Shown here piece after piece: positions 49,167 to 59,018 of a DNA stretch of 64,000 bases. Below the pieces are notes generated by a model. That model saw only the letters and a program-made list of their open reading frames with translations, was not told the origin of the DNA and did no database searches. The stretch lies in assembly GCA_023807065.1 (NCBI GenBank), contig JAJJLU010000365.1, positions 1 through 64,000 on the forward strand, in the 5' to 3' direction. Position numbers and translations under genes: made by a program. Each line of letters begins with the position of its first letter. Position 1 is the stretch's first letter. The stretch comes from Isotricha intestinalis. Taxonomy: Eukaryota > Ciliophora > Litostomatea > Vestibuliferida > Isotrichidae.

Positions 49167-50633
49167 CTATTTATCAGGTGATTTTTTATTATATTTTTTC
49201 AAATAAGTTTTATCTTTATTAAATTTTAAATTATTTTTATTTTTTAAAGTAGAATAACTAAAATCAGAATTTGTAGTTGTTTGTTCTGCAGAAAAAACTC
49301 TTGCAGAATTATTATTTTTAATTGTTTTTTTTTGAAAAGGAGAAATGTAAAAATTAGTTGAAATTGAAGAATGTTTTGAATTTTTTACTATTCTTGATGA
49401 AGTTGAAAATATTTTTAATTCTTTTTTATTTTCTATTTTTATATTATTTTCTGTGAATTGAGTTTTATTAAAATATTTATTTTCTTTTTCTTCTTTTATT
49501 ATTCTTCTAGATTTTATTCTTGTTTTTTTTATATAATTTTTTTTTATTTTATTATTATTTAATTTATTTATATTTTCATTTTGAATATTATTTTCTTTTT
49601 GATTTTTTGATATTTTGTTTTTTAAAAATGAAAATCTTACATTTTCTTTTTTTATATTATTTAAATCTAAATTTGTTTGAATTGAAATTGCTTTTATATC
49701 ACATAATTTTAATTTTTTTTTATTATTTTCAATTTTTTCATTACCATCAGTGTTTAAAATTTTATGTTCTGAAATTTCATTATCTAAATATAAACATTGT
49801 CTAATTTGACAATTTCTTGTTTTATATTTATTATTTATCTTTTCATCTTTAATAATTTTTTTACAACTTTTAAATTTATTATCTTTTCTTTTTATAATTT
49901 TTTTTTTATTATCAAAATTAAATAAACTTAAAATTGATTTAATAGAATTTTGAGAAGTTTCTTTATAAGAATGTAAAATAGTATTTTCAGGAATAGTTTC
50001 ATCCTTACTCTTATTCAAAATATAATCATTATCATTACATTGTAATTTATCAATTTCATTTCTAACTGATTTATTAAATATAGTTTTTAAACTTTCATTT
50101 TCAATTGTTGTTTTAGGTTTATTTTTATTTTTTTCACAACAATTACTATAATAAATTCTTGCTTTAGTTTCTTCATATTCATGAATTAATTTATTTATAT
50201 AATAATCTGAAAAAATTGGCTTGCAAAAAAATTGCAAATAATTTCTATAATATTTTATATATATTGGAATTCTTTCTTTTGATTCTTTTTTTTTATAATA
50301 TCTTTTTAATAATTCTTTTTTAAATCCATATATTAAATTATCTTTATATTGAGCTAATAAATGACAATTTATTGGTTTTATTAATTTATTTATTATAAAT
50401 TTTCCTAATTTATTTTTTGAAATATTATATTTTAACAAATTTTGCTGAATTTGAAAAAAATTTGAAACACAAATTTCTTCTTTTATAATTTTAATTTTTC
50501 CATTTTTTGATAAATGTTTATTTCTTAAATTTCCATATTTTTTATATAAAGAATAAGTTTTTGATATTTTTGGTAAAGATTCAATATTAATATTCCTGGA
50601 TTTTTTTAAAGGAGTATATATTTCATTATGCAT
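49167..50633 (-). CDS. Basic low-complexity protein with one ordered block
   Basis: 488 aa. An ordered, aromatic-rich block near 85-170 (LLAQYKDNLIYGFKKELL, then RIPIYIKYYRNYLQFFCKP and YYINKLIHEYEETKA) is probably a conserved lineage-specific domain. The remainder is Lys/Asn-rich and disordered. There is no signal or membrane segment. I do not know its function. Confidence 0.5.
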   Translation of the reverse strand: MHNEIYTPLKKSRNINIESLPKISKTYSLYKKYGNLRNKHLSKNGKIKIIKEEICVSNFFQIQQNLLKYNISKNKLGKFIINKLIKPINCHLLAQYKDNLIYGFKKELLKRYYKKKESKERIPIYIKYYRNYLQFFCKPIFSDYYINKLIHEYEETKARIYYSNCCEKNKNKPKTTIENESLKTIFNKSVRNEIDKLQCNDNDYILNKSKDETIPENTILHSYKETSQNSIKSILSLFNFDNKKKIIKRKDNKFKSCKKIIKDEKINNKYKTRNCQIRQCLYLDNEISEHKILNTDGNEKIENNKKKLKLCDIKAISIQTNLDLNNIKKENVRFSFLKNKISKNQKENNIQNENINKLNNNKIKKNYIKKTRIKSRRIIKEEKENKYFNKTQFTENNIKIENKKELKIFSTSSRIVKNSKHSSISTNFYISPFQKKTIKNNNSARVFSAEQTTTNSDFSYSTLKNKNNLKFNKDKTYLKKYNKKSPDK

Positions 50634-50720
50634 ATTTTATTTTATTTAAAAGGAATAAAAAAAATAATTAAACTTTTTCTTAAATTAAAAAATATATTAA
50701 ATATGAGCTCGCATTAAATA

Positions 50721-52142
50721 TTATTTCTTTTTAACAATAGTTTTACTTTTATTTTGATTAACAGTATTATTATTATCGTTAGAAATCTTATGACTACTCT
50801 TATTAATATTCAGATTTTTATAAGTTTTTGAACTTTTTCCATTTCTTTCAGCAAAATTACTTTTTGATCTATGTTCGAGAGTAGGTTTATCTAAATTTAA
50901 TTTTCTAAAAGAACTAATAAAATTTTTATCTTGTTTTTTTGTATTATTTAATTTTTCTAAACATATTTGTTCTAATTTTTCTAATTTTTCAAATTCTGCT
51001 TTTAATTTATTAGTTTCTTTTTTATTATTTTCATATATTTTATTATAATATTCTTTATTATTTTCTTCATCTTGAATTAATTTTTTTTGTCCTTCTTCTT
51101 TCATTTTTTTTCTTTCAGCTTTAATGACTTTTATTTTATTTGAATTTTCTTTTTCATATTCTTTATTAAGTTGATTGAATTTATTATTATTATCATTTTT
51201 TTCATTTAAAGCTAAATTATATTCATGATGTTTTTTTTCTTGATTTATTTTAATTGCATTTTTAATTTTATTTTCCATATTTTTTTTATCATTATCAATT
51301 TTTTCTTTTTTTTTCTTTAATTCTTCATCTTGAATACTTTTAATTTTTTCAATAGCACCTCTAATTTTTTTTTTATCTTCTTGAGCTTTTTCAATATTTT
51401 TTTCAATTAATTTAACTTTAATTCTTTTTTTATTAATATCATCTTCTTGTTTTTGTAAAGCTGCAATTCTATTTTTAATATAAAAAACTTTTTGTTCATA
51501 TAATTTTTTTTCTTTTTCAGAATCTTTTGAAGCTTTTAATGTTTCAATAATTTTATTTTGATTTGTTAAAGATCTTACATCATTTATATTAATTTTTGAA
51601 TCACTCATTTCTTTTGTTATTATCATGCTTCCATTTGGAATTTTATTATAAAAATTACTATTTGATATTTCTAATTTTGATTTTATTTTTTCTGTAGAAT
51701 TATTTTTTTTTTTGGACCTCAGTTTTTTTTCTATTTTTTCTTTTTCTTTTTCATTTTTTTCTTTTTTTTCATTTAATTTTTGATTTTCTTTTATTGGAGT
51801 TATAAGATTTTTTTCAAAAGATTTTTGAAATTTATTTTCTTGTTTTTTTTCTTTTTTTGATTTATTTATTTCTTTTTTATATTCATTTTTTATTTCTTTT
51901 ATTTTATTTTCTTCTTTTTTACCATTTGCTTTTTCTTTTAATTCTTTTTTTTTTTTTTCTGAAGAATTTTGATTAGAAATTTTTTTTGATATTACCTTTT
52001 CATTATTTTTCAAATTTGAAAAAATATCTAATACAAAATTATGAGAAATTAAAGTATATTCTTTTTCTTCTTCTTTAGATAAAATTTTATCACTTTGAGA
52101 TTTTGGAATTGGATATTTCTTTTTATTAACGATTTCAGACAT
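50721..52142 (-). CDS. Long coiled-coil protein, unknown
   Basis: 473 aa. A basic/acidic low-complexity N-terminal half (KKEKNEKEKEKIEKKL-type) is followed by continuous coiled coil at about 200-400 (YIKNRIAALQKQEDDINKKR onward) and a Ser/Asn-rich tail. It is cytosolic by sequence. A cytoskeletal or basal-body role is possible but unsupported. Confidence 0.55.
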   Translation of the reverse strand: MSEIVNKKKYPIPKSQSDKILSKEEEKEYTLISHNFVLDIFSNLKNNEKVISKKISNQNSSEKKKKELKEKANGKKEENKIKEIKNEYKKEINKSKKEKKQENKFQKSFEKNLITPIKENQKLNEKKEKNEKEKEKIEKKLRSKKKNNSTEKIKSKLEISNSNFYNKIPNGSMIITKEMSDSKININDVRSLTNQNKIIETLKASKDSEKEKKLYEQKVFYIKNRIAALQKQEDDINKKRIKVKLIEKNIEKAQEDKKKIRGAIEKIKSIQDEELKKKKEKIDNDKKNMENKIKNAIKINQEKKHHEYNLALNEKNDNNNKFNQLNKEYEKENSNKIKVIKAERKKMKEEGQKKLIQDEENNKEYYNKIYENNKKETNKLKAEFEKLEKLEQICLEKLNNTKKQDKNFISSFRKLNLDKPTLEHRSKSNFAERNGKSSKTYKNLNINKSSHKISNDNNNTVNQNKSKTIVKKK

Positions 52143-52296
52143 TAATTTATATTTTATAAATTAAATGATGATTTAAATAATATATAATAATAGAATAATA
52201 AAAATTTTTATTCTAAATTTCTAATTTTTATTTAAATTAAAATTTAATTAAATAATCAAAATTTTAAATAGGACAAAAAAAGAAAAATAAAAAAAA

Positions 52297-54120
52297 TTAT
52301 TTTTTCTTAACTTTCATTCTATCATAAAATTCTTTAAAACTCATTTGTTCACTTTCTTCTAAATTAAAAGTAGAAATACTTTGAATAAATCTTTTCGTAG
52401 TAATAATATGAGTAGTAAGAATAATAAATTTAATATTTTTTATTGTTTTATTTAAATATCTAATAGCAGCAATTTCTGAATAAGTAATTCCACCAATAAA
52501 AACTAATAATATAAAATTTTTTCCAATAGGATTTAATAATCTATTTTCATTTTCAGGACAATGAGTATCTCCTGGTAATTCATCTAAAATTGAAAGTAAA
52601 TTATTCCATCCATTTGAAAAACATTTTTCTATTATTTTAATTATTATTGGTGAATAACCATTATATACATATGATATATCATTTTCTTCCATTAGATCTA
52701 TATTTTCATATATTAAATTTAAATTCTTATTTGCTTTATAATATGTATAAGTTCTATCATCTTTTTTTATTATATTCATTTTTTCTAAATTATTCCATAA
52801 AAATATTTCTTGGAAACCATATGTGTTTATATAATCCCTTTTTAATGTATCATAATATTTTGATTTAATTCCACTTTGACATAAACTTTCTAAACAAATT
52901 AATTTTAATATTAAATCTTTATCACTTTTTTTGGAAAGATAATCAGAATAAAATTCATGTAATTCTTTTGGTAATTCACCAAGTAATAATTGTTGTTCAA
53001 ATAAATAACATAATCTATAAAAAGGATTTTTCTGTTTTTGAGATAAAAAATCTGCAATATTAATATTATCTGTTAAAGATTGTCTTTCTTCTTTCATTAA
53101 TTTGACTTTTTCTAATCCTTTTTGAATTTTTTTTAAATCTGTTTCTTTCCTTCCTTCTTCTATTATTTTACTATGAATTAATAATCTATTTGGTAAAAAC
53201 ACTCTAATTTTATTAAATGAGTAATCTTTAATTAATGAATATAATTTATTTCCATGACTTAAATCTAATTTTAATATTTCTTTTTTAGAATCTTTTTCTA
53301 ATAATTTAGGTGATACTTTAATTGAATTTAAATTAATATTAAAAAATTCGTCAATCATCCCTTCATAAACTCCTTGACTACAAAATAAAGTAACAAAATC
53401 AATATCTCTATCAAGGAAAAAACTTCCTAAAATTTCATTTTCATTATTAAAATGAATTTTTTCTTCATCTTTTTTTAATAAATTATATAAATTTTTAGCT
53501 AATTTACCCTTAATATATTTATATTTAATTTTACCAAAAACAGTTTCAAATTTTAATATTACTCTACTTAAAACAGAAATGCAATTATAATTAAGATCAA
53601 TATATAAATCTTTTAAAGCATTATTATCTTCAAGAGACATTAAATCATAATCAATTGTAAATATATCCATATTTAAATTATGTATTTTAATTAATTTTTG
53701 ATATATACTTTGTCTTATTATATATTGACATTCTAAATTTATTGTTGGAATAAATATTATATGAAATTCAATTTTATTTGAATTTTCATTTTCTTTTGAA
53801 TATTTATCTATTATTGCTAATATTTCAACTAAATAAAATAATTTAGAAGGAATTATAAATATCATTATATCTGAATCCACATCCACCATTTTTCCCATGT
53901 GATATATTTCCTTCTTTACTTGTACATTCCTTAATATTGAAATGTCATTTATGAAAAAACTTATTTTAGGAATTAAGGATGATTCTAATACTAATCTTTT
54001 TTCGACTTTTGGTAAACAACTTATTATATTTAATAAACTTTTTTGAATATGATCTTTAAATATGGATAAATCAATTGGTTCAACTGGATTTATATCATTA
54101 TATTGAATAAAATCCTCCAT
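52297..54120 (-). CDS. VPS33: VPS33 (Sec1/Munc18 family)
   Basis: 607 aa, full length for the SM family (about 600). Recognisable segments are the N-terminal MGKMVD/IIFIPTINLECQYI region, SFFLDRDIDFVTLFCSQGVYEGMID (typical of VPS33 'DR..D..TPL..QLTYEGLIDE'), LRLICLESLCQSGI-like helix, and the C-terminal FILLVFIGGITYSEIAAIRYL ('V..VGG.T..EI.ALR'). VPS33 is the SNARE-binding subunit of the HOPS/CORVET tethering complexes for endosome-lysosome fusion. Sly1 or Vps45 are less likely because of the ITYSEI ending. Confidence 0.88.
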   Translation of the reverse strand: MEDFIQYNDINPVEPIDLSIFKDHIQKSLLNIISCLPKVEKRLVLESSLIPKISFFINDISILRNVQVKKEIYHMGKMVDVDSDIMIFIIPSKLFYLVEILAIIDKYSKENENSNKIEFHIIFIPTINLECQYIIRQSIYQKLIKIHNLNMDIFTIDYDLMSLEDNNALKDLYIDLNYNCISVLSRVILKFETVFGKIKYKYIKGKLAKNLYNLLKKDEEKIHFNNENEILGSFFLDRDIDFVTLFCSQGVYEGMIDEFFNINLNSIKVSPKLLEKDSKKEILKLDLSHGNKLYSLIKDYSFNKIRVFLPNRLLIHSKIIEEGRKETDLKKIQKGLEKVKLMKEERQSLTDNINIADFLSQKQKNPFYRLCYLFEQQLLLGELPKELHEFYSDYLSKKSDKDLILKLICLESLCQSGIKSKYYDTLKRDYINTYGFQEIFLWNNLEKMNIIKKDDRTYTYYKANKNLNLIYENIDLMEENDISYVYNGYSPIIIKIIEKCFSNGWNNLLSILDELPGDTHCPENENRLLNPIGKNFILLVFIGGITYSEIAAIRYLNKTIKNIKFIILTTHIITTKRFIQSISTFNLEESEQMSFKEFYDRMKVKKK

Positions 54121-54210
54121 ATATTATTAAATAATAAAAAAAAATAAATTTTTGTATATTAAAAAATATTATTCATAAATTATTAATAAATATATAAATT
54201 GAATTAATAA

Positions 54211-56121
54211 TTATTTAGTTTTCTTTTGGGGTTTTTTCCTATTTTCAAATTTATTTTCTTCTTCTTCTTTTAATTGTTGAATGGATTGATATATTTTACT
54301 TTCTAATAGATTGGTTTGATTAGGATCTAAAAAGAAAGTATTTATAAGAACTAAAGGTTGCTGTTTTGAATTTCCAATAACATCATCTTGTGTATTTGCT
54401 TTTTTATAATAGTCATTCATTTGAGGATACATTTGATAAAGAGATTGATAATATAAATCATAATTTAAAGGATTATTATAATTTTCTAAATCATATTCTA
54501 AAGTTTGTGTATTATTTTTGGAATTTTGAAAAATAGATTTTTCAAAAGATTCATAATTAACTTGTGTAGCAGGAGCACTAATAACATTAGGATTATTAAT
54601 ATCATTTAAATTATTTTTATTATTTCCAGTATTACAATCATTACCTTTATTAAATCTTTCTTCACTTCCATTATTATTTTTACAAAAAATATGATTTCCA
54701 TTAACATTATTATTACATTTCTTTATATAATTTTTTCCTTTCTCCAAATTATTTTTCCCATATTTAAACTTTTTTCCTTGTTTTGGAGGAATAACAGGAA
54801 AATCACAAAAATTTCCTTCATAATTATTTTGATTATTAGTATTAGGATCTAATTGTGCCATAATTCCAGGATCAATAATAGGTAATCTGGTAACAGGATC
54901 AACATAAGGATAAAATAAGCTATTCATATAAGGTAATCTTCCATATAAAGCTAAATGTATCATACTAATAATTTCTCTTTTACAATTTTCCACATTTTCA
55001 GGAGAGCCACTTAATTGAAGTTCTCTAAAATCTTCCCCTGGTCTACTTTCTTTTGGAATGAAAATTGAACATTGAGTTCTTTCATGAATAATTTTCACTG
55101 TCTCTCCATTTCTTCCTATAATTAAACCTACCATTTTATTCGGTATTTTCAATGGAGTATATGGACCAGGATAAGGATTTGTTTCTCCTAAATGAGAAAA
55201 ATTTTGTTTCATTGCTACTTGTTCACTTATAATCTCTTCAATTAATTTTTTAGCTATTTCATATTTTTCAGGAGTTCCTTCAATGAAAACATATCTTGTA
55301 TTTGTATTTGGATATGGTTTAATTGCTATTTGAATTTTACATCCTGAATCTCTATTCAATCTCCTTATTGTATCACCATTCTTTCCTATTATTAATCCTA
55401 CACAATCATCAGGAACTGGATAAATTCTAGCACTTTTATCAGGAGGACCATATGGTGTCATTATGTAATTTTCTATGAAAGGTTTTCCATTTTCACCATT
55501 TGCTCCTAATGGTAAATTTCCATCTTTTAAAAGAAGCTCGGTTCTTATTTCTTGAGATGCTTTTATTTGCTCTTCTTTAATTTTTGTTCTTGTAGCTTCA
55601 TCAGCGAAGAGGATCTTCTCCACTAGATAGGTTGCTCGCTTGACATTATCCTCAGTGTCACCTACTATCAATACGTGCTGCTCTTCGTGATCGTCGTTTT
55701 GAGGTGGCATTCCCTCTTTCTGTGTACCCTTTCCTCGAACGAGGATCTTACATTGACTCTGCTGCTCTAATCTCTTTTGGTATGTTCCCTTTGGGCCTAT
55801 TAATAATCCTACATAGTTTATTCCTTGTGTTTTTGGAATGTAAATTTTTTTTTTTATTTTGGTAGAATCACCCAAGGAGGAGGAAGTAAAGAGTGGTGTC
55901 TGGAATATATTCGATGGTTGTGGATGAGTTGGCTTAGATGAACGAAGAGGTTGTGATGAAGGGAGTAAAGAATGCTTTGGAGATGAGGTGAATTTTGAGG
56001 GAGCTTCTGACCATTTACTTGCACGATGATAGGAACGGGAACGAGAACGAGAACGAGAACGAGAAGGTGAACGGGAACGGCGATACAATGAATTATGATG
56101 GTGTCTATGTGCCGAATCCAT
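54211..56121 (-). CDS. RS-rich triple-KH RNA-binding protein (SF1-like first KH)
   Basis: 636 aa. The N terminus has an RS-dipeptide run (RRSRSPSRSRSRSRSR) as in splicing factors. KH1 (about 92-180) resembles the SF1/BBP maxi-KH with NYVGLLIGPKG and ILVRGKGTQKEG. KH2 has VGLIIGKNGDTIRRL, KH3 VGLIIGRNGETVKII. All three keep a GxxG loop. The last 230 residues are Asn-rich. It probably acts in pre-mRNA branch-point binding or alternative splicing. The segment encoding the N terminus and KH1 (about 55555-56105) has strikingly higher G+C than the rest: 30 of 60 bases at 55681-55740 against 10 of 60 at 54481-54540. So codon use changes within one gene. Confidence 0.88.
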   Translation of the reverse strand: MDSAHRHHHNSLYRRSRSPSRSRSRSRSRSYHRASKWSEAPSKFTSSPKHSLLPSSQPLRSSKPTHPQPSNIFQTPLFTSSSLGDSTKIKKKIYIPKTQGINYVGLLIGPKGTYQKRLEQQSQCKILVRGKGTQKEGMPPQNDDHEEQHVLIVGDTEDNVKRATYLVEKILFADEATRTKIKEEQIKASQEIRTELLLKDGNLPLGANGENGKPFIENYIMTPYGPPDKSARIYPVPDDCVGLIIGKNGDTIRRLNRDSGCKIQIAIKPYPNTNTRYVFIEGTPEKYEIAKKLIEEIISEQVAMKQNFSHLGETNPYPGPYTPLKIPNKMVGLIIGRNGETVKIIHERTQCSIFIPKESRPGEDFRELQLSGSPENVENCKREIISMIHLALYGRLPYMNSLFYPYVDPVTRLPIIDPGIMAQLDPNTNNQNNYEGNFCDFPVIPPKQGKKFKYGKNNLEKGKNYIKKCNNNVNGNHIFCKNNNGSEERFNKGNDCNTGNNKNNLNDINNPNVISAPATQVNYESFEKSIFQNSKNNTQTLEYDLENYNNPLNYDLYYQSLYQMYPQMNDYYKKANTQDDVIGNSKQQPLVLINTFFLDPNQTNLLESKIYQSIQQLKEEEENKFENRKKPQKKTK

Positions 56122-56177
56122 TTAATTTTTTTGCTTTTTTAATTTTTAATAAATTTAGAATTTTTAATAAATTAAAA

Positions 56178-56465
56178 ATGGGAAATGAGGTAAAATGTAA
56201 TTGTTTGAATAAAGAAGATGAAAATGAAATTGTGACTGGAGTTTCGTCTCCATATTTATTTAAAAAAGCTGTATAATATTATTATCATATTTTATTTTAG
56301 TTTATACCTTCAAGTAGTAGAGATCGAATGTATTATGGTAGAGATGAAGAATTTAATAAAATTATATCAAAAATCAAAAATAAAGCAAGTTTAATTAGAC
56401 ATGATGATAAACCTTATTCTAATGGAAATGTTAAAGTATATATTCCAAATCAAAATGATTTTTAA
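56178..56465 (+). CDS. Small N-acylated protein, two exons
   Basis: Exon 1 is 56178-56270, exon 2 is 56301-56465, with a 30-bp intron (GTATAATATT...TTTAG). The product is 85 aa, too small and too split to stand out as a frame. It starts MGNEVKCNCLNKED: Gly2 fits myristoylation and Cys7/Cys9 palmitoylation. The rest (SSSRDRMYYGRDEEFNKII, ending IPNQNDF) is charged and soluble. It is 56 bp from the divergent KH gene. The longer frame beginning at 55995 is just the antisense of the KH gene. A membrane-anchored regulatory or ciliary peptide is likely, function unknown. Confidence 0.6.
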
Positions 56466-56564
56466 TATTTTTTTAAAATTTCATTTAAAACTTTTATTAT
56501 TAATATATTTATATTATATTAAAATTTTTTTTATCTTAAAATATTCATTAATAATATACATATT

Positions 56565-57674
56565 ATGGAAGAATATTTAAAACAAAATGATAAAATTCAT
56601 TGTTTACAATGTAATAATGAAAATATAAGTTTTGTTTCATTTCCTTTTGGAATTTTTATATGTGAAAATTGTTCTAAAGAATATAATAACTTTAAAAAAA
56701 TTCAAAGATTAAAAAATATAAATGAAAAATTTGACCCTCATGAAATGAATATAATTAAATTAAGTGGAAATGAAAGATTTTTAAATTTAATGAAAGAATA
56801 TTCAATATCATTAACAGAACCATCTAAAGAATATAAATTTTTAACCAATATATCAACATATTATATAAATTTATTAAATGCTGAAGTTAATAAAGAAGAA
56901 AAAAAAAAAGATTCTGAAGAAGAATATAATAAAATTATAAAAGAAAAACCTTCTTTGGAAGATGGCAGTGAAATTGATGTTGATGATGATGATGAAGATG
57001 ATGATGAAGAATTAGAAAAATTTGAGAAAAAATTGCTAGAAAAAAAAGAAGAAGAAGAAAAAATAGAAAATAAAAAAGAAAAAGAAGAAAAAATAGAAAA
57101 TAAAAAAGAAGAAGAAGAAAAAATAGAAAATAAAAAAGAAAAAGAAAACAAAGAATCAAAAATAAAAAAAGAAGAAAATATTGAAAAAGAGGATAAAAAT
57201 GATAAAATATTAGAAAAAAAAGAAGAAGAAGAAAAAAAATCCAAAACTTTAATGGAATATGCAAAAGAAGACATATCTAAAACAAGTAATTATATAGGAG
57301 GTTGGTTTAATTATTTTGGAGCAGCAATAAAAAATTCAGCAGATTATATAGGAATTACACCAAAATTACAAGAAGCAAAAAATACAATAGATAATTCAAT
57401 GGAAAAATATGGTTTTAATGAAATGTTTCAAAAAACAAAAGAAACAATTTATAATGCTGGGAGTTATATTATTGAAACTGGAAAAAATATTAGTGAAAAT
57501 GAACAAGTTAAAAATGTTATTGGGAATGTTAATAAAAAATATAATGATTTTATTGGAAAAACTGAAAAAATTATTACTGAAGATAATAGTTATAAAGAGA
57601 AAATCAAAGAAAAATTAAATAAAGATGATAGTTGTCCTTCTAACATTGTTAATCAGTTAAAAAGTGATTTATAA
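56565..57674 (+). CDS. ArfGAP-fold protein without the arginine finger
   Basis: 369 aa. The zinc finger CLQC-x16-CENC (residues 14-37) with GIFICENCS matches the ArfGAP1/3-type domain. IKLSGNERFLNLM also matches its 'KxGGNxxxxxF' landmark. The catalytic Arg that normally follows the last Cys by five residues (C-S-G-K-H-R) is Asn here (C-S-K-E-Y-N). The HRxLG element is absent, so GAP activity is doubtful. A long acidic/basic Glu-Lys repeat spans about 105-225. The tail has short amphipathic repeats (TSNYIGGWFNYFG, NAGSYIIETGKNI) like membrane-curvature-sensing ALPS segments. It could be an Arf-binding, non-catalytic coat or Golgi protein. Confidence 0.75.
   Translation: MEEYLKQNDKIHCLQCNNENISFVSFPFGIFICENCSKEYNNFKKIQRLKNINEKFDPHEMNIIKLSGNERFLNLMKEYSISLTEPSKEYKFLTNISTYYINLLNAEVNKEEKKKDSEEEYNKIIKEKPSLEDGSEIDVDDDDEDDDEELEKFEKKLLEKKEEEEKIENKKEKEEKIENKKEEEEKIENKKEKENKESKIKKEENIEKEDKNDKILEKKEEEEKKSKTLMEYAKEDISKTSNYIGGWFNYFGAAIKNSADYIGITPKLQEAKNTIDNSMEKYGFNEMFQKTKETIYNAGSYIIETGKNISENEQVKNVIGNVNKKYNDFIGKTEKIITEDNSYKEKIKEKLNKDDSCPSNIVNQLKSDL
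57042..57155 (+). repeat. 36-bp tandem repeat in the ArfGAP-like gene
   Basis: Three imperfect copies of a unit of about 36 bases centred on AAAATAGAAAATAAAAAAGA, encoding EEKIENKKEKE or EEKIENKKEEE. It is a low-complexity expansion, probably polymorphic. Confidence 0.65.
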
Positions 57675-57912
57675 AAAATAGATAATTTAATAATATGTTT
57701 AAAAAATAGATTTTTAAATTTTTTTTCTGTTGAATTTTTATGATTTGTTTTAAAATTTTATTTTTTTTAAGAATAAATTTTATCACTCTATTTAAGTATT
57801 ATTTCAACTCTTTTATTAATAATCATTTAATTTAATATTTATTAGATATATATCATATAATTCTTTTAATAATAAACCAAATAATATTTTTTAAAATTAA
57901 AAGTAAATAAAT

Positions 57913-58769
57913 TTATAAATCATTTTCTTTTTTTTCTTCTTCAGTATTAACATTAGTAGAATTATCATTATTTTTATTACTTAAATTTTTATTTTCTAAA
58001 TTTAAATTATTTAAATTAGCACAACAATTATTTTTATCTAACTTCTTTAAAGCTTCTTTAGCATTTTCAAAACTTTGATTAGTTAAAACAATTTGATTTC
58101 TTTTACTTTCATCTTCATCATCTTCATTATTATTATTATTATTATTGTCGTTATTATTATTTCGAATATCATTTTTTTTTTCTTCTTTTTTCTTCTTAAT
58201 TGAATTTAATTTATCAACTATATATCCAATTAAAAAATCCATAGTTTCATTAACTCCAATATTTTTTTTAACACTTGTTCTAAAGCATTTATCAAATTGA
58301 TTTTTATTAGCAAAATCTTTTAAGGAAGCATCATCTTTAGCATCTTTTTCATCAACTAAATCAATTTTATTTTGAACTAAAATACAAGGTAAAGAAGAGC
58401 CATCTTTAAATTTTGCATTTTCATCAATTGAATTTTTCCATTTTAAAGTTCTAAATTTAAAAATAAATAAAATTACTCATCTAAAGATCTTTTATCAGTT
58501 ATATCACAAAATATAATACAACCATGTGAATTTTTTGATAATACTTTTGTCATATTAATATATCTATCTTGTCCTCCAATATCCCATATTTGAGTTTTAT
58601 AATAATTTCCTTTATATTCTGTTATTTTATAATTAAAATCTGTGTTTATTGTCGCTTTGTATTCATCTGGAAATTCATTCTTTAACCACATTCTACAAAA
58701 TGATGTTTTTCCTGTGTTATATTTTCCTATTAAAATTATTTTTAAATCTGCCTTTGTTTTTTTTAACAT
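57913..58769 (-). CDS. Rab32-like small GTPase, two exons
   Basis: Exon 1 is 58769-58477, exon 2 is 58450-57913, with a 26-bp intron (GTAATTTTAT...TTTAG). The product is 276 aa. The G-domain has P-loop GKYNTGKTS, G3 WDIGGQDRY, G4 NKIDL and G5-like TSVKKN. The stretch SLDE-TLKWKNSIDENAKF, split across the intron, matches the Rab32/Rab38 signature 'KWKxDLDSK'. Rab32 proteins act on lysosome-related and mitochondrial membranes. The C-terminal 100 residues are an Asn/Glu extension ending in KKENDL. There is no terminal Cys for prenylation; the only CC is internal. Confidence 0.8.
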
Positions 58770-59018
58770 TTTTATATTTTGGAATTTTTAATTATTTATT
58801 TGGTTTTTTTAAATTTTTTATTATTATTAATATTATTATTCTTGCTTTATTTATTATATTTTTGCTTAATTTTTGTATTTTAATTATTTTTTTTTAATTA
58901 AAGTTAAATACTTTTTTTGTTAAATATAAATAAATGTATTTGAGAAAAAAAGTTAACATTCAATAAAAATTCATACATAAATCAAAGATAATTTTCAATG
59001 AAATTAAATTAACAAGGA

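Noticed and set aside
55995..56276. A 93-codon + frame across the start of the KH gene
   Set aside because: Its first 60 codons are the antisense of the KH gene and its leader. Only the last part, from ATG 56178, belongs to a real gene, which is spliced.
56861..57274. Ser/Phe-rich minus-strand frames opposite the ArfGAP-like gene
   Set aside because: Antisense of the Glu/Lys repeat.
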